This document shows positions 20,575 through 31,153 of a stretch of DNA of 64,000 nucleotides, one piece after another. The DNA comes from Sphingomonas xinjiangensis (GTDB taxonomy: Bacteria; Pseudomonadota; Alphaproteobacteria; Sphingomonadales; Sphingomonadaceae). Location: NCBI RefSeq assembly GCF_014199255.1, contig NZ_JACIJF010000001.1:558001-622000 (forward strand), read 5' to 3'. The first letter of the stretch is position 1. The number at the start of each line of letters is the position of its first letter. The translations under genes and the position numbers were made by a program. The notes below the pieces were generated by a model that was not told the DNA's origin, ran no database searches, and saw nothing but the letters and a program-made list of their open reading frames with translations.

Positions 20575-21255
20575 ATGCGCCTAGCTGCCGCCATCGCCTT
20601 TGGCCTGATCGTAACGCTTGCCGCGCAAGCGCAGCCGCAATCCTATCGCGCGCTCGGCACGGAGCCATTCTGGTCGCTGACGATCGACAACAACAAGATG
20701 CGCTATCAGCCCGCCGATGGGCGTCCTGTTACCGTCGCTACGCCTCGCGTTCACACCAGCGCGGCCGGCGACCGCTATCAGACCCGCGTTATGACGGTGT
20801 CGATCACCCATCTTCGCTGCAGCGACGGTATGAGCGACCGCGTTTACCCAGACACAGTCGCCATTCGAATGGGCAAGCTCGTCCGCAAAGGCTGTGGCGG
20901 CAACCCGATCGGCGCGGCCGCCGCTACGCTGCTGGAAGGCGAGTGGAACATCGAGGCCATTGACGGGCGTCCTCCTGCCGCGCGGAGCAACCCGTATATC
21001 GCCTTCCGCGGTGCACGGCTAAGTGGCAATACCGGCTGCAACCGCTTCAGCGGTGGGTTCGGCTTCGCGCAAGGGCGTGTGCAAGCCGGTGCGCTCGCGA
21101 CGACACGCCGTGCCTGTGTCGGCAATGGCGTCGCCGCACAGGAACGCCGGCTGCTAACCTTGTTATCACGAAAGCTCAGCGTCAGCCGCAACCCGGCGAG
21201 TAAACTGGTCCTGACTGCCCCGGACGGTGGCGGACTGGTCCTGGCGCCCCGCTAA
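20575..21255 (+). CDS. Secreted META-domain protein
   Basis: A 226-residue protein with a signal peptide (about 1-19, LAAAIAFGLIVTLAAQAQ), an N-terminal COG3650-like half (YRALGTEPFWSLTID, with two Cys) and a C-terminal META/HslJ-like half (LEGEWNIEAIDGRP, GNTGCNRFSGGF, ATTRRACVG). META domains occur in heat-shock or export-related envelope proteins with no enzymatic activity assigned. AAGGAG at 20563-20568 is well placed for ATG 20575, excluding the upstream GTG 20560. Confidence 0.8.
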   Translation: MRLAAAIAFGLIVTLAAQAQPQSYRALGTEPFWSLTIDNNKMRYQPADGRPVTVATPRVHTSAAGDRYQTRVMTVSITHLRCSDGMSDRVYPDTVAIRMGKLVRKGCGGNPIGAAAATLLEGEWNIEAIDGRPPAARSNPYIAFRGARLSGNTGCNRFSGGFGFAQGRVQAGALATTRRACVGNGVAAQERRLLTLLSRKLSVSRNPASKLVLTAPDGGGLVLAPR

Positions 21256-21294
21256 CGCCGGGTAGGCACGCACTAGAGAAGCGCCCCAGCAACC

Positions 21295-22704
21295 CTACTC
21301 CGCCGCCCGCGCCCCGACATCCTCGGCATCCGCTCCGGGCGCCGGCAGCAATTCCACAGCAGGAGCCTTCGCCACGACATCCACCGTTTCGATCGCAGTA
21401 AGCTCGGAATTGCCGGTATCCACATTCAGCGCCTGGAAGCGCCGCGCCGACACCATCACACGGCCTTCGAAGCTCGATACGAACTTGTTGTAATTCTCGA
21501 CCGCACTGTTGAGCCCGCCGCCCACACGCTTCAGGTGAGTCGCCGCAGTAGCGAGCCTTTCGTACATCTCCTTGCCCAGCTTGCCGATTTCGCGCGCATC
21601 CTCGGTCAGCTTCTGCTGCCGCCACATCGCCGCGACCGTACGGGCGAGCGGCAGGAACGCGGAAGGCCCGGCGATGATCACGCGGTTGCGCGCCGCGCGC
21701 TCCCAAAGCTCCATGTCGATCTCCAGCGCGCTCGACAGGAAATTGTCCCCAGGAATGTACATGATGACGAAGTCGGGCGCCTTATCGAACTGCGCCCAAT
21801 AGGCTTTGCGCGACAGCGCGTCGGCATGGTTGCGCACCGCGCGGGCATGTGCCGCCAGCGCCGCTTGCCGCTCCTCGGCAGAAGTAGCCTCCGCAGCTTG
21901 CAGATACGCGTCCAGCACGCATTTCACGTCGACGATGAGTTGCTGATCGCCCGGCAGGCGGATGATGAAATCGGGCCGAAGCATACCGTCTTCGGTGGTG
22001 ACCGATACCTCGGAGGCGAAATCGACATGTCCGTCCAGTCCGGCAAGCTCGATCAGGTTGCGGAACTGCTGCTCTCCCCACCGTCCGCGCGTTTTGGGGG
22101 CGGCACGTAGCGCGTTGACCAGCTTGGCAGTTTCAGTTCGCGTTTCGCCAAGCCCCGCCTGAACTGCGGAGATCGCCTCCTTCAACGCGCCATAGCTGTC
22201 GTGGCGGTCCTTCTCGACGCGCTGCAAGCCTTCCTCATAGCGCTTCAGCGTTGATTCGACCGGGTGAAGCAGTGCCTTGAGCTTGGCTTCGTTCTTCTCG
22301 CCGGCTTGGTTGAACCGCGCATCGGCGCGTTCCAGGAAACTCTTCTGCGCCTCGCCCAGCATGTTCGCGGCGAGTTCGCGGAACTGCCCCGCCATCACTT
22401 CGCGCGCGCCGACGAACTCCGCCAGCCGCTCTTCGAACGCGCCTGCCTTCGCCTTCAGCTCGGCGTGCTCCAGTCGGGCAAGGTCGCGCTCGTCGCGAAT
22501 GCGCGAAAGCTCAGCGCGCAGGCCGGGCAACTCGCCGGCCCGTTCTTCCGCCGCGGCGAGATCCATGATCGCGGCTTTGAAGTCCGCCTCCCGCCGGTCG
22601 CGCTCGACGCGTAGCTGCGCCGCGCCCCGGCCGCCAAGCAGCCAGCCGACAAGGATGCCGGCCAGCAGGGCAACGACGATCAGCACGAAAGCAACGGGTT
22701 CCAA
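21295..22704 (-). CDS. rmuC: DNA recombination protein RmuC
   Basis: A 469-residue protein with an N-terminal transmembrane helix (FVLIVVALLAGILVGWLLGG), a long coiled coil (about 30-160) and a C-terminal PD-(D/E)XK-like RmuC domain (RGRWGEQQFRNLIELAGL, LRPDFIIRLPGDQQLIVDVKC, YIPGDNFLSSAL). RmuC limits inversion at short repeats. The start is TTG 22704, because GGAGG lies 6 nt upstream and the transmembrane helix follows; the longer frame to 22764 lacks support. No partner gene is evident; def lies upstream on the same strand. Confidence 0.85.
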   Translation of the reverse strand: MEPVAFVLIVVALLAGILVGWLLGGRGAAQLRVERDRREADFKAAIMDLAAAEERAGELPGLRAELSRIRDERDLARLEHAELKAKAGAFEERLAEFVGAREVMAGQFRELAANMLGEAQKSFLERADARFNQAGEKNEAKLKALLHPVESTLKRYEEGLQRVEKDRHDSYGALKEAISAVQAGLGETRTETAKLVNALRAAPKTRGRWGEQQFRNLIELAGLDGHVDFASEVSVTTEDGMLRPDFIIRLPGDQQLIVDVKCVLDAYLQAAEATSAEERQAALAAHARAVRNHADALSRKAYWAQFDKAPDFVIMYIPGDNFLSSALEIDMELWERAARNRVIIAGPSAFLPLARTVAAMWRQQKLTEDAREIGKLGKEMYERLATAATHLKRVGGGLNSAVENYNKFVSSFEGRVMVSARRFQALNVDTGNSELTAIETVDVVAKAPAVELLPAPGADAEDVGARAAE

Positions 22705-22771
22705 CGCAAGCCTCCAAGAACAGAAGGCGAACCTAGCCGTCGGGTGCGAAGGGAGCAAGCGCAAGCTGACA

Positions 22772-22791
22772 CGGCAGGCCTCCGCCTGCCG
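22772..22791 (-). terminator. Putative hairpin terminator between def and rmuC
   Basis: CGGCAGGC and GCCTGCCG form an 8-bp GC-rich stem around a 4-nt loop, 8 nt beyond the def stop on the minus strand. There is no clear T-tract, so termination is only likely. Confidence 0.45.
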
Positions 22792-22798
22792 CGAAGGT

Positions 22799-23323
22799 TC
22801 AGGCGGCGCGGCGCAGCTTTGCCAGCTTCTTCATGATCATGTCCCGCTTGAGACGCGAGAGATGGTCGAGAAAGACGATGCCTTCCAGGTGATCCATCTC
22901 GTGCTGGATGCAGGTGGCGAGCAGTCCGTCGAACACCTCATCATGCGACTCGCCCTTGTCGTCGAGCCACTTCACGCGGCACCGTGCGGGGCGCTCGATG
23001 TCGGCGAACTGCTCGGGGATCGACAGACAGCCTTCGGTGTAGACCGACAGCTCTTCAGACGGCTCCGAGATCTCGGGATTGATGAACACGCGGGGATGCC
23101 GGATCGGCTTGCCTTCTTCGTCTTCCTCCTCCTGAAGATCCATGACTACCACCCGCTTGGCGACGCCGATCTGGATCGCTGCCAGCCCGATGCCGGGTGC
23201 GTCGTACATCGTGTCGAACATGTCGGTGATGAGCTGGCGCACGCCATCATCCACCTCCGCCACGGGCTGGGAGACAAGGCGCAAGCGCGGATCGGGTACT
23301 TCGACGATAGGGAGAATGGCCAT
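22799..23323 (-). CDS. def: Peptide deformylase
   Basis: A 174-residue iron/zinc enzyme removing the N-formyl group from nascent proteins. All three family motifs are intact: PGIGLAAIQIG, EGCLSIPE (metal Cys) and QHEMDHLEG (two metal His and catalytic Glu). An acidic insert EEEDEEG sits before the second motif. It lies across from fmt, whose product adds the formyl group, with recR between; this is a common neighbourhood. Confidence 0.95.
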   Translation of the reverse strand: MAILPIVEVPDPRLRLVSQPVAEVDDGVRQLITDMFDTMYDAPGIGLAAIQIGVAKRVVVMDLQEEEDEEGKPIRHPRVFINPEISEPSEELSVYTEGCLSIPEQFADIERPARCRVKWLDDKGESHDEVFDGLLATCIQHEMDHLEGIVFLDHLSRLKRDMIMKKLAKLRRAA

Positions 23324-23371
23324 GGCGCCGAAATAGTCGCGGTCCCGGCCTGCCGCAAGCGGCTGCGTGCG

Positions 23372-23968
23372 TCAGGCAACCGGCCGCCGCGCGCGGAGCG
23401 CCTGGGCCAGCGTTCCCTCGTCCAGATAGTCGAGCTCCCCCCCGACCGGCAGCCCATGCGCAAGCTGGGTGATCCGCACCGGATAGGTCTCCAGCCGCTC
23501 GGCTACGTAATGCGCCGTGGTCTGCCCATCCAGCGTTGCGTTCATCGCCAGCACCACTTCATCCACGCCGCCGCCCGACACACGGCGAACCAGGCTGTCG
23601 ATGCGCAGATCCTCCGGCCGCACTCCCTCCAGCGCCGAGAGCCGGCCACCTAACACGTGAAACTTGCCGGGGAACAGCCGCGCACGGTCGAGTGCCCACA
23701 GGTCGGCGACTTCCTCCACCACGCACAAGGCACGCGCGTCGCGGCGCGGGTCGGCGCAGATCGCGCAGGGATCCAAGGTGTCAACATTGCCGCAGACCTG
23801 GCACGTGCTCAGCCGCTGGCTGACCGCGCCGAGCGCCGACAATAACGGCTCAAGCGCGGTCTCACGCTTCTTGAGCAAGTGCAGCACCGCACGGCGCGCA
23901 GAGCGCGGTCCAAGTCCTGGGAGCCGCGACAGGGCTTGGGTGAGTGCCTCGATTTCGGGAGAAGCCAT
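23372..23968 (-). CDS. recR: Recombination protein RecR
   Basis: A 198-residue protein: helix-hairpin-helix ([19 protein letters not shown]), a four-Cys zinc finger ([16 protein letters not shown]), a TOPRIM domain ([15 protein letters not shown]) and the C-terminal Walker-B-like tail [12 protein letters not shown]. RecR loads RecA with RecO/RecF at gaps. ATG 23968 ([11 protein letters not shown]) is the usual start; 23980 adds four residues. Its start faces fmt across about 50 nt, a likely divergent promoter region. Confidence 0.93.
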   Translation of the reverse strand: MASPEIEALTQALSRLPGLGPRSARRAVLHLLKKRETALEPLLSALGAVSQRLSTCQVCGNVDTLDPCAICADPRRDARALCVVEEVADLWALDRARLFPGKFHVLGGRLSALEGVRPEDLRIDSLVRRVSGGGVDEVVLAMNATLDGQTTAHYVAERLETYPVRITQLAHGLPVGGELDYLDEGTLAQALRARRPVA

Positions 23969-24021
23969 GAAACCCGACATAGGGACTTGCGCCCGGCCCT
24001 GCCAAGCGGTTGAGGGGTTCC

Positions 24022-24927
24022 ATGCGGATCATCTTCATGGGCACTCCCGAATTCGCCGTCCCCGTGCTCGACGTTCTGGTCGACGCGGAAAACGATGTCG
24101 TCGCGGTGTACAGCCAGCCGCCGCGCCGGGCCGGACGGGGCAAGCAGCTCACCCCCTCACCGGTGCATGCGCGTGCTAACCTGCTGGGACTGAACGTGTC
24201 TACTCCCACCAGTCTGCGCGACGCCGATGCGCAGGCAGCATTTGCGGCGCACGACGCCGATGTGGCGGTCGTCGCCGCTTATGGCCTGATCCTCCCCCGC
24301 CCCGTACTCACAGCGCCGCGTCTCGGATGCCTGAACGTCCACGCCTCGCTGCTGCCGCGCTGGCGCGGCGCGGCGCCCATCCAGCGCGCGATCCTGGCCG
24401 GCGACGCCGAAACCGGCGTTGGCATCATGCAGATGGAAACGGGGCTCGACACCGGACCGGTTCGCCTGGAAGGCCGCACGCCCATTGCCGGCAAGAACGC
24501 CGGCGACCTCACCCGGGAACTCAGCGCCATGGGCGCCCGGCTGATGGCGCAGGTCCTGGCCGATCCCGACGCCTACCCGCCCGTGACCCAAGCCGAGCAG
24601 GGTATTACCCACGCGCCCAAGATCGACAAGGCAGAAGCACGGCTGGACTTCACGCGGGACGCAGCCGCAGTCGAGCGCCAGGTCCGCGCGTTCAACCCGG
24701 CACCTGGCGCGTTCTTCGGATGGAGCGGCGAACGCATCCGCGTCCACGCCGCGAGCGTCGTGCAAGGTGAGGCAGGTGCTCCCGGCACCGTGCTCGACAC
24801 CGCGCTCACCGTCGCCTGCGGCGCCGATGCGATCCGGCCGACGCTGGTGCAGCGCGCCGGGCGCGGGGTCATGACCACCGAAGAACTGCTCCGCGGCTTC
24901 GCCATCCCCGCAGGTTCGCAGCTTTGA
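24022..24927 (+). CDS. fmt: Methionyl-tRNA formyltransferase
   Basis: A 301-residue enzyme formylating initiator Met-tRNA with 10-formyl-THF. It begins [16 protein letters not shown]; the signature [17 protein letters not shown] includes the catalytic Asn/His region, and the C-terminal OB-like tRNA domain ([11 protein letters not shown]) is complete. ATG 24022 follows GAGGGG. Its stop overlaps the truA TTG start by 4 nt (TTGA), so fmt-truA form an operon. Confidence 0.95.
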   Translation: MRIIFMGTPEFAVPVLDVLVDAENDVVAVYSQPPRRAGRGKQLTPSPVHARANLLGLNVSTPTSLRDADAQAAFAAHDADVAVVAAYGLILPRPVLTAPRLGCLNVHASLLPRWRGAAPIQRAILAGDAETGVGIMQMETGLDTGPVRLEGRTPIAGKNAGDLTRELSAMGARLMAQVLADPDAYPPVTQAEQGITHAPKIDKAEARLDFTRDAAAVERQVRAFNPAPGAFFGWSGERIRVHAASVVQGEAGAPGTVLDTALTVACGADAIRPTLVQRAGRGVMTTEELLRGFAIPAGSQL

Positions 24928-25664
24928 CTCGATTTGCCCTGACCGTCGAGTTCGACGGGCGGCCATTCATGGGATGGCAGCGCCAGGCCCATGGCCCGAG
25001 CGTTCAGCAGGCGATTGAGGATGCCGCACATCTCGTCACAGGCGAGCGCGCGATCGTCCACGCCGCCGGACGCACCGATGCAGGCGTCCATGGCCTTGGC
25101 ATGCGCGCACATCTCGACATCGCGCGTGAAATCACGCCCTTCCGCCTGATGGAGGCGCTCAACGCTCGCCTGCGCCCCCATCCCGTAGCGATCCTGGACT
25201 GCGTCGCCGTGCCCGGCGATTGGCACGCCCGCTTCACGTGCCGGGCACGGCATTACGAGTACCGCATCGTCAATCGCCGCGCGCCGCTGACCTGGGAAAA
25301 GGGACTCGCCTGGCGCTTAGCCAATCCACTCGACACGGATGCAATGTGCGCAGCCGCGCAGCACCTGGTCGGCCTGCACGATTTTACGACCTTCCGTTCG
25401 GTGCATTGCCAATCCGCCAGCCCGGTCAAGACACTCGACCGCCTCGACGTCGCGTGCGACGCCGACCGCGTCGTGATCCGGGCGTCGGCCCGCTCGTTCC
25501 TGCATCACCAGGTCCGCTCGATGGTCGGCTGCCTCGCACTGGTGGGGCAAGGCCGGTGGAGCGCGGCCGATCTGTGCGCCGCACTCGACGCGAAGGACCG
25601 CGCCCGTCTCGGCCTTAACGCGCCGCCCGACGGCCTGTTCTTCGTCCGCGCCGACTATCCCTAG
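24924..25664 (+). CDS. truA: tRNA pseudouridine(38-40) synthase TruA
   Basis: A 246-residue synthase modifying the anticodon arm. The catalytic Asp is in [39 protein letters not shown] and [12 protein letters not shown] are conserved. The TTG start at 24924 overlaps fmt by 4 nt. It ends convergently with the RNA methyltransferase, overlapping by 4 nt (25661-25664), with no space for a terminator. Confidence 0.94.
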   Translation: MTRFALTVEFDGRPFMGWQRQAHGPSVQQAIEDAAHLVTGERAIVHAAGRTDAGVHGLGMRAHLDIAREITPFRLMEALNARLRPHPVAILDCVAVPGDWHARFTCRARHYEYRIVNRRAPLTWEKGLAWRLANPLDTDAMCAAAQHLVGLHDFTTFRSVHCQSASPVKTLDRLDVACDADRVVIRASARSFLHHQVRSMVGCLALVGQGRWSAADLCAALDAKDRARLGLNAPPDGLFFVRADYP

Positions 25665-26857
25665 CGGCTGAACCGCGCCGCCAGTTCGACATGCGTCGAC
25701 CAGCGGAACTGCCCCACCGGCTGCACCCAGTCGAGCCGATACCCACCCTTGCACAAAGCCTCCGCATCCCGCGCGAACGTATTGGGATTGCACGAAACAT
25801 AGGCGACCACCGGAACCTTGGACGCGGCGATCTCCGCCGCCTGTTCCCGCGCGCCGGCGCGAGGCGGATCAAGCACCACCGCATCGAAGTGATCGAGATC
25901 GCTTGGCGCCACCGGCCGCCGGAACAGGTCGCGGTGATCGGCGAAGACCGTGCGCTGCGCCCGCGCCGCAGCAGCCTTGAGCGCCAGGATCGGATCGCGC
26001 GCCGCTTCGGCGGCATAGACGCGCGCCTGAGGCAAGGCGAAGGTGAAGGTCCCAAGCCCCGCGAACAAATCGGCCACGGCGCGCGCGCTGCCGACGATCT
26101 CGCGCACCACCTTCACCAGTGCTGCCTCGCCTTCGCGCGTCGCCTGAAGGAAATTGCCAGGTGGGAACGGCACCGCGACGCCGCCCAGCGTGACGGTGAC
26201 CGGCTCGGGTTCCCACCTTGCGGTCGGGCCGAAACCCTCATCCATCGAAAAGCGCGCCAGCTGATGGCGATGCGCGAAGGCCGTGATCGCCTCGGCCGCC
26301 GCAAGTCCTTCGGCTTCCAGCCCGTCGATCAGCACGTCGCGGCCCTGATCGGTCTGCGCCAGATGCACGTTGATCCGGCGATTGCCCGGGATCAGCGCGG
26401 CCAACATGCCCCGCAAAGGACCCACCAGCTGGAACAGTTCCGGAGCCAGGATCCAGCATTCCTCGATATCGATCAGCGTGTGGCTGTTCTGCTCGGTAAA
26501 GCCCATCCGCACCTGCCGGCCACGCCGCTCAGCATGCAGCGTCGCGCGTCGGCGCGTGTTCGGCGGCGACAGTAAGGGCGTGCGAATCTCGGTCTCCAGC
26601 CGCTGTGCCGCGAGCGCGCCGGCGATCCGGTCGACGATGAAGCCGCTCCACGCGTGATCGTCCAGGTGCTGAAGCTGGCAACCGCCACATGCGGGGAAGT
26701 GCTTGCAAGGCGGCTGCTGGTAATGTGCGCCGCGGGTCAAGCCGCCATCGGCACGCAAGATATCGCCCGGCGCGGCGAAGGGCACGTGCCGGCCATCCGC
26801 TGTCACGCCATCGCCCCGTCCGGCGACGCGAACGATCTCATCCTGATTCAAAGACAT
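25661..26857 (-). CDS. RlmD/TrmA-family RNA m5U methyltransferase
   Basis: A 398-residue protein: a short N-terminal TRAM-like segment, an iron-sulfur Cys cluster ([10 protein letters not shown], about 52-61), and a Rossmann methyltransferase with [29 protein letters not shown] and catalytic Cys in [12 protein letters not shown]. Family members methylate U747/U1939 of 23S rRNA or tRNA U54; the target is not decided here. The start overlaps the end of the nnr gene by 10 nt, so it is the last gene of the leftward operon. Confidence 0.88.
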   Translation of the reverse strand: MSLNQDEIVRVAGRGDGVTADGRHVPFAAPGDILRADGGLTRGAHYQQPPCKHFPACGGCQLQHLDDHAWSGFIVDRIAGALAAQRLETEIRTPLLSPPNTRRRATLHAERRGRQVRMGFTEQNSHTLIDIEECWILAPELFQLVGPLRGMLAALIPGNRRINVHLAQTDQGRDVLIDGLEAEGLAAAEAITAFAHRHQLARFSMDEGFGPTARWEPEPVTVTLGGVAVPFPPGNFLQATREGEAALVKVVREIVGSARAVADLFAGLGTFTFALPQARVYAAEAARDPILALKAAAARAQRTVFADHRDLFRRPVAPSDLDHFDAVVLDPPRAGAREQAAEIAASKVPVVAYVSCNPNTFARDAEALCKGGYRLDWVQPVGQFRWSTHVELAARFSR

Positions 26858-28251
26858 TCGCCAACCGCTTCAGAAATATGCTTGATCATGTCGTCAGCAT
26901 AGAACGCCGGACCCGCCAACCGTGCGGCGCGGCCATGCAGCCATGCCGCGGCCTCCGCAGCCTGAACGCCCTTGCTACCCTGCGCCACTTGCGCCGCCAG
27001 CACGCCGGCCAGGACGTCGCCCGTCCCCGCCGTCGATAGCCAGGACGACCCGCCCGCCAGAACCCGCACCGCCCCCTTGGGCGATGCCATCACGGTGTCC
27101 GCGCCCTTGTGGACGATCGTCGCGCCTGTCGCGCGTGCGGCGGCCAATGTGCGCTCGATCTTGCTGCCATCGAATCCGAACATCCGGTCGAACTCGCCCG
27201 AATGTGGCGTGAGCCAAGTCGGCGCCTGGCGGGACTGAAGCCAGGAAGCGGCGTTGGTGCCCAGCAGGCTCAGCGCGTCACCATCTAGGATCAAGGGCTT
27301 TTCCGCCGCGAATGCCGCGCGCAAATACCCATCGGCATTGCCGTCGCGCCCCAATCCGGGGCCGAGCACGACCGCATCGATCCGGTCCCATTCGAGGAAC
27401 TCGGCAAGATCGGTGCTGGTCCCAAAGGCTCGGCGAACCAGGGCGTCGGGGCCGCCCTGCCACGGCTTCTCCCCCGCCAACACGACATAGCCCGAACCTG
27501 CCGTCATCGCGGCCAACGCGGACAGGCGCGCGGCGCCCGGCATCGCGCCTTCGATCACCACCACCAATCCGCGGCTATATTTATGGCTATGGGCGTGGGG
27601 GGTAACGAGTTGCGGCCGCCCGGCCGTGCGCCACCCCGTATCGCTGTCGATCCCGATGTCGGCGAGCAGGATTCGCCCGCAACGCTCTAACCCGGCGTCG
27701 AGCAGGTGACCCGGCTTCAATGCGCCCAGGGCGAGCGTCACGTCGATGCCGGCGGGAGCGCCGAGATCCGCGCCCGTATCGCTATCCAGCCCTGAGGGCA
27801 CATCGATCGACAGCGTGAACTCGGCCTGGGCGCACAGATCAGCGAACACCGCGGCGAGACCGCGCTCCAGCGGCCGCATCAGCCCTGTGCCGAACAGCCC
27901 GTCGACCAATACAGGGCGCGGACGCGCGGCATAGAGCGACGTCGTCGCGCCGTGCCACAGCGCCTGCATCCGCTCGGCGGCGCCGGCCTTTGGCGCACCG
28001 GTCGCGACGACGCTGACGTCCAGCCCCTCACGCTGCAAAAGCCTAGCAGCAACATAGGCATCGCCGCCATTGTTACCAGGACCTGCGAGGATCAGGATCG
28101 GTCGCCCCATTGCGAAACGTGCGGTTTCGCGGGCGACCGCCTCACCCGCCCGCTCCATCAGTTCATCCTGCGACACGCCCGATGCGAAGACTGCCTGTTC
28201 GGCGTCGACCATCTGTTCGGCGGTAAGGATCGGCGCGTTGGCAGGGATCAT
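26848..28251 (-). CDS. nnr: Bifunctional NAD(P)HX epimerase / ADP-dependent dehydratase
   Basis: A 467-residue metabolite-repair enzyme. The N-terminal YjeF/NnrE epimerase (about 1-210) has GPGNNGGDAYVAARLL and VDGLFGTGL; the C-terminal NnrD kinase-like dehydratase (about 220-467) has GPGLGRDGNADG, TWLTPHSGEFDRMFG and GTGDVLAGVLAAQ. It recovers damaged NADHX and NADPHX. The usual fused length is kept. It overlaps the upstream lipoprotein gene by 4 nt and the downstream methylase by 10 nt. Confidence 0.93.
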   Translation of the reverse strand: MIPANAPILTAEQMVDAEQAVFASGVSQDELMERAGEAVARETARFAMGRPILILAGPGNNGGDAYVAARLLQREGLDVSVVATGAPKAGAAERMQALWHGATTSLYAARPRPVLVDGLFGTGLMRPLERGLAAVFADLCAQAEFTLSIDVPSGLDSDTGADLGAPAGIDVTLALGALKPGHLLDAGLERCGRILLADIGIDSDTGWRTAGRPQLVTPHAHSHKYSRGLVVVIEGAMPGAARLSALAAMTAGSGYVVLAGEKPWQGGPDALVRRAFGTSTDLAEFLEWDRIDAVVLGPGLGRDGNADGYLRAAFAAEKPLILDGDALSLLGTNAASWLQSRQAPTWLTPHSGEFDRMFGFDGSKIERTLAAARATGATIVHKGADTVMASPKGAVRVLAGGSSWLSTAGTGDVLAGVLAAQVAQGSKGVQAAEAAAWLHGRAARLAGPAFYADDMIKHISEAVGECL

Positions 28252-28646
28252 CGCGCGGCGCCCTGCGCGCGGACCGTCGCCGGCAAACGATAGCGGGCAC
28301 CACCCAGCGCCACCTCGATCGTGTCCGGCCCGGTCACCGTCACGACGGCCGGCTCAGCCCCATCGGCCGCGACCACGCCGCGCCCATCGCTGGTGACCGA
28401 CAGCCGGTGAAAGCCGCCTTCGGGCTGGCGCAGGGTCAGGAAAAGGCCGTCCTGCGACTGCACCCGATCCACCGAACAGCTGCGGGTGAACGCGTCGGCC
28501 CCCGGCGGGGCACAATCGATCTTGCCTTCAGCGTTGGCGATCGCCTGTTGCTGCGCCGCACGCTGCGCCTCGGCCGGCTTGTCGGGAAGCGCCGGGTGGC
28601 ACGCTGACAAGGCCAGCAGAGCGCCCCCGATCATCGCCAGCTTCAC
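28248..28646 (-). CDS. Putative lipoprotein of unknown function
   Basis: A 132-residue protein with a lipobox, LLALSAC, at about residues 10-16, so it is probably lipid-anchored. The mature part contains a Cys pair (DCAPPGADAFTRSC) and beta-rich segments (FLTLRQPEGGFHRLSVTSDG, TVTGPDTIEVALGG). No family recognised. It lies 39 nt after ilvD and overlaps nnr by 4 nt within the leftward operon. Confidence 0.7.
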   Translation of the reverse strand: MKLAMIGGALLALSACHPALPDKPAEAQRAAQQQAIANAEGKIDCAPPGADAFTRSCSVDRVQSQDGLFLTLRQPEGGFHRLSVTSDGRGVVAADGAEPAVVTVTGPDTIEVALGGARYRLPATVRAQGAAR

Positions 28647-28685
28647 GCGCGCCTGCTCCCCGCCCGGGAAGCGGGCAACCTTGAT

Positions 28686-30407
28686 TCAGATATCGGCGTA
28701 CACATGGCGTTCGGCGCTGGCTCCCGGGTGCGTCACCGCGCCCTTATAGGCCGGGCCGACGGTTCGGGAAAAGCGCCAGAGCGCGCCGGATTGATAGTCG
28801 TTGACGCGCGGCTGCCACCGGGCGCGCCGCTCGGCGATCACGGCAGCAGGCACGTCGAGATCGATGGTCCCAGCCTCGGCGTCGATTCGGATGCTATCAC
28901 CGTCCTCGACCAGTGCGATCGGCCCGCCTTCGGCAGCCTCCGGACCGACATGGCCGATGCAGAAGCCCCGGGTGCCACCCGAGAAGCGCCCGTCGGTGAT
29001 CAGCGCGACCTTCTCACCCATGCCCAGGCCATAGAGTGCCGCGGTGGTCGACAGCATCTCGCGCATGCCGGGGCCGCCCTTGGGCCCTTCATAGCGGATG
29101 ACGATCACTTCGCCTTCGCGGATCGCGCGCTGCTCGACCGCGGCAAAGGCGTCTTCCTCGCAATCGAAGCAGCGCGCCGGCCCTTCGAACTGCAACCGGT
29201 GCATGCCCGCCACCTTCACGATCGCTCCATCGGGTGCAAGCGAGCCGCGCAGGCCGACCACGCCGCCGGTGGGGGTCAGCGGCGTCTTGACGTCATAGAT
29301 GACCTTTTGATCCGGGTTCCAGGTGACCTGATCGATATTCTCCGCCAGCGTCTTGCCCGAGACAGTGATGCAATCGCCATGCAGATACCCGCCCGCCAGC
29401 AGCGTCTTCATCAGCATGTACACGCCGCCCGCTTCGTACATGTCCTTGGCGACATAGCGGCCGCCCGGCTTCAGGTCGGCGATATAGGGCGTCGTCTTGA
29501 AGATCTCGGCCACGTCGAACAGGTCGAACGCGATCCCGGCCTCGCTGGCCATCGCCGGCAGGTGCAGCGCGGCGTTGGTCGAGCCTCCGGTCGCTGCCAC
29601 CACACGCGCCGCATTCTCGAACGCGTCGCGCGTGCAGATGTCGCGCGGGCGCAGATTGCGGGCGATCAGCTCCATCACCTGCGCGCCGGCGGCATGCGCC
29701 ACTTGTTCACGGCTGGTATATGGTGCCGGCGCCATGTTACTGTTCGGCAATGATAATCCGATAGCCTCGGCGACGCATGCCATGGTGTTGGCAGTGAACT
29801 GCCCGCCACACGCGCCGGCACCCGGACACGCGACCTTTTCAAGGTCATGGACTTCGGACAAGGGGCAGGCGCCGGCAGCGTAGCGTCCAACCGCTTCGAA
29901 CACGTCGACCACGGTGACGTCCTTGTCGTGGAAGCGGCCCGGCAGGATCGACCCGCCATAGACGAAGATCGACGGCACGTTGAGGCGCAGCATCGCCATC
30001 ATCATGCCCGGCAGCGACTTGTCGCACCCAGCGAAACCGACCAGCGCGTCATAGCAGTGCCCGCGCACGCTGAGTTCGACCGAGTCCGCGATCACTTCGC
30101 GGCTGATCAGCGACGACTTCATGCCCTGATGGCCCATGGCGATGCCATCGGTCACGGTGATGGTGTTGAACCGCCGCGGCATGCCGCCGCCTGCGATCAC
30201 CCCCCGGCGTGCCACTTCGGCCTGCGCGTCGAGGGTGATGTTGCACGGCGCGCTGTCATTGCCGGCCGAGGCGACGCCGACGAACGGCTTGGCGATATCC
30301 TCTTCGGGGATACCCATCGCATAATAGTAGCTGCGGTGCGGCGCCCTTTCGGGCCCTACCGAGACATGGCGGCTGGGGAGCTTGGTCTTGTCGAACTGGT
30401 GAGTCAT
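28686..30407 (-). CDS. ilvD: Dihydroxy-acid dehydratase
   Basis: A 573-residue iron-sulfur enzyme of isoleucine and valine synthesis. Cluster cysteines occur in [14 protein letters not shown] and [29 protein letters not shown] and [10 protein letters not shown] are further family motifs. ATG 30407 ([19 protein letters not shown]) is preferred over 30443, which adds a Cys/Arg-rich leader. It lies 11 nt after the N-formylglutamate amidohydrolase-like gene. Confidence 0.95.
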   Translation of the reverse strand: MTHQFDKTKLPSRHVSVGPERAPHRSYYYAMGIPEEDIAKPFVGVASAGNDSAPCNITLDAQAEVARRGVIAGGGMPRRFNTITVTDGIAMGHQGMKSSLISREVIADSVELSVRGHCYDALVGFAGCDKSLPGMMMAMLRLNVPSIFVYGGSILPGRFHDKDVTVVDVFEAVGRYAAGACPLSEVHDLEKVACPGAGACGGQFTANTMACVAEAIGLSLPNSNMAPAPYTSREQVAHAAGAQVMELIARNLRPRDICTRDAFENAARVVAATGGSTNAALHLPAMASEAGIAFDLFDVAEIFKTTPYIADLKPGGRYVAKDMYEAGGVYMLMKTLLAGGYLHGDCITVSGKTLAENIDQVTWNPDQKVIYDVKTPLTPTGGVVGLRGSLAPDGAIVKVAGMHRLQFEGPARCFDCEEDAFAAVEQRAIREGEVIVIRYEGPKGGPGMREMLSTTAALYGLGMGEKVALITDGRFSGGTRGFCIGHVGPEAAEGGPIALVEDGDSIRIDAEAGTIDLDVPAAVIAERRARWQPRVNDYQSGALWRFSRTVGPAYKGAVTHPGASAERHVYADI

Positions 30408-30418
30408 AGCGCGACAGG

Positions 30419-31153
30419 CTATTGCGCGGGAGAACTCCCGCACGCAAGACTATTGCGCAAAGAATTTGCGAGGCCGGCGAGCAGGACCGTCCACCGCGCC
30501 AGGCCCGCATCGTCGTCGATCAAGTCGTTGCGGATCTCAATGGCGATCGACGCGATTCCGTTCGCCTCAGCATGGCGGTTCAGTGTCGCGTTCAAAAGCC
30601 GCCCCGAATAGGGTTCGTTGTCACCCGTGACGCATCCCTGCGCCTCCAGCCAGCGGATCGCCGGCAGCGCGGCTCGGGCGTCGCGATTGTAGAGGATCCC
30701 GGCCTCCCACGGACGATCGCTGCCGCCATGCTCCAGCCTCGGCGTGAAGCTGTGAATCGACAAGATCAGCCGCGGGCGCTGTGCACGCACCCGCGCGGCG
30801 AGCAGGCGGTGATAGGGTGCGTGGAAACGGGCGATGCGGTCGCCCCGATCAGCCTGTTCGTTGCCAGGTATCGGATGCCCGTCCGAAACGTGCGGGATCA
30901 AAGAGATGTGGTCGGGCTCGCGATGCAGGTCGATCACCAGCCGCGACACCGTCGCAAGGATCGCCGGCACGTCCAGCGCAGCGCTCAGGCTGCGGGTTAG
31001 CGGGCCCGCGCCGATGTCCACGCCGATATGGAGGTCGAGCAACTCCGGGGCGATCCCCAGCGCGATGCCGGGCGGCACAGCATTTGAGGCGTGATCGCAG
31101 AGGAGCAACACATCCTGCTGCGATCCTTCAAGAATCTCGGCTGGTGCTGTCAT
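30419..31153 (-). CDS. N-formylglutamate amidohydrolase family protein
   Basis: A 244-residue protein of the FGase fold: [13 protein letters not shown], the metal-binding region [24 protein letters not shown] and a C-terminal AIEIRNDLI. Classical members hydrolyse N-formyl-L-glutamate in histidine degradation, but no hut genes are near, so the substrate could be another N-acyl amino acid or formylated compound. ATG overlaps the end of the enoyl-CoA hydratase gene by 4 nt. Confidence 0.8.
   Translation of the reverse strand: MTAPAEILEGSQQDVLLLCDHASNAVPPGIALGIAPELLDLHIGVDIGAGPLTRSLSAALDVPAILATVSRLVIDLHREPDHISLIPHVSDGHPIPGNEQADRGDRIARFHAPYHRLLAARVRAQRPRLILSIHSFTPRLEHGGSDRPWEAGILYNRDARAALPAIRWLEAQGCVTGDNEPYSGRLLNATLNRHAEANGIASIAIEIRNDLIDDDAGLARWTVLLAGLANSLRNSLACGSSPAQ

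Noticed and set aside
22277..23653. Rightward frame of 458 codons opposite rmuC, def and recR
   Set aside because: The three leftward genes have complete catalytic motifs; the forward frame is low-complexity antisense.
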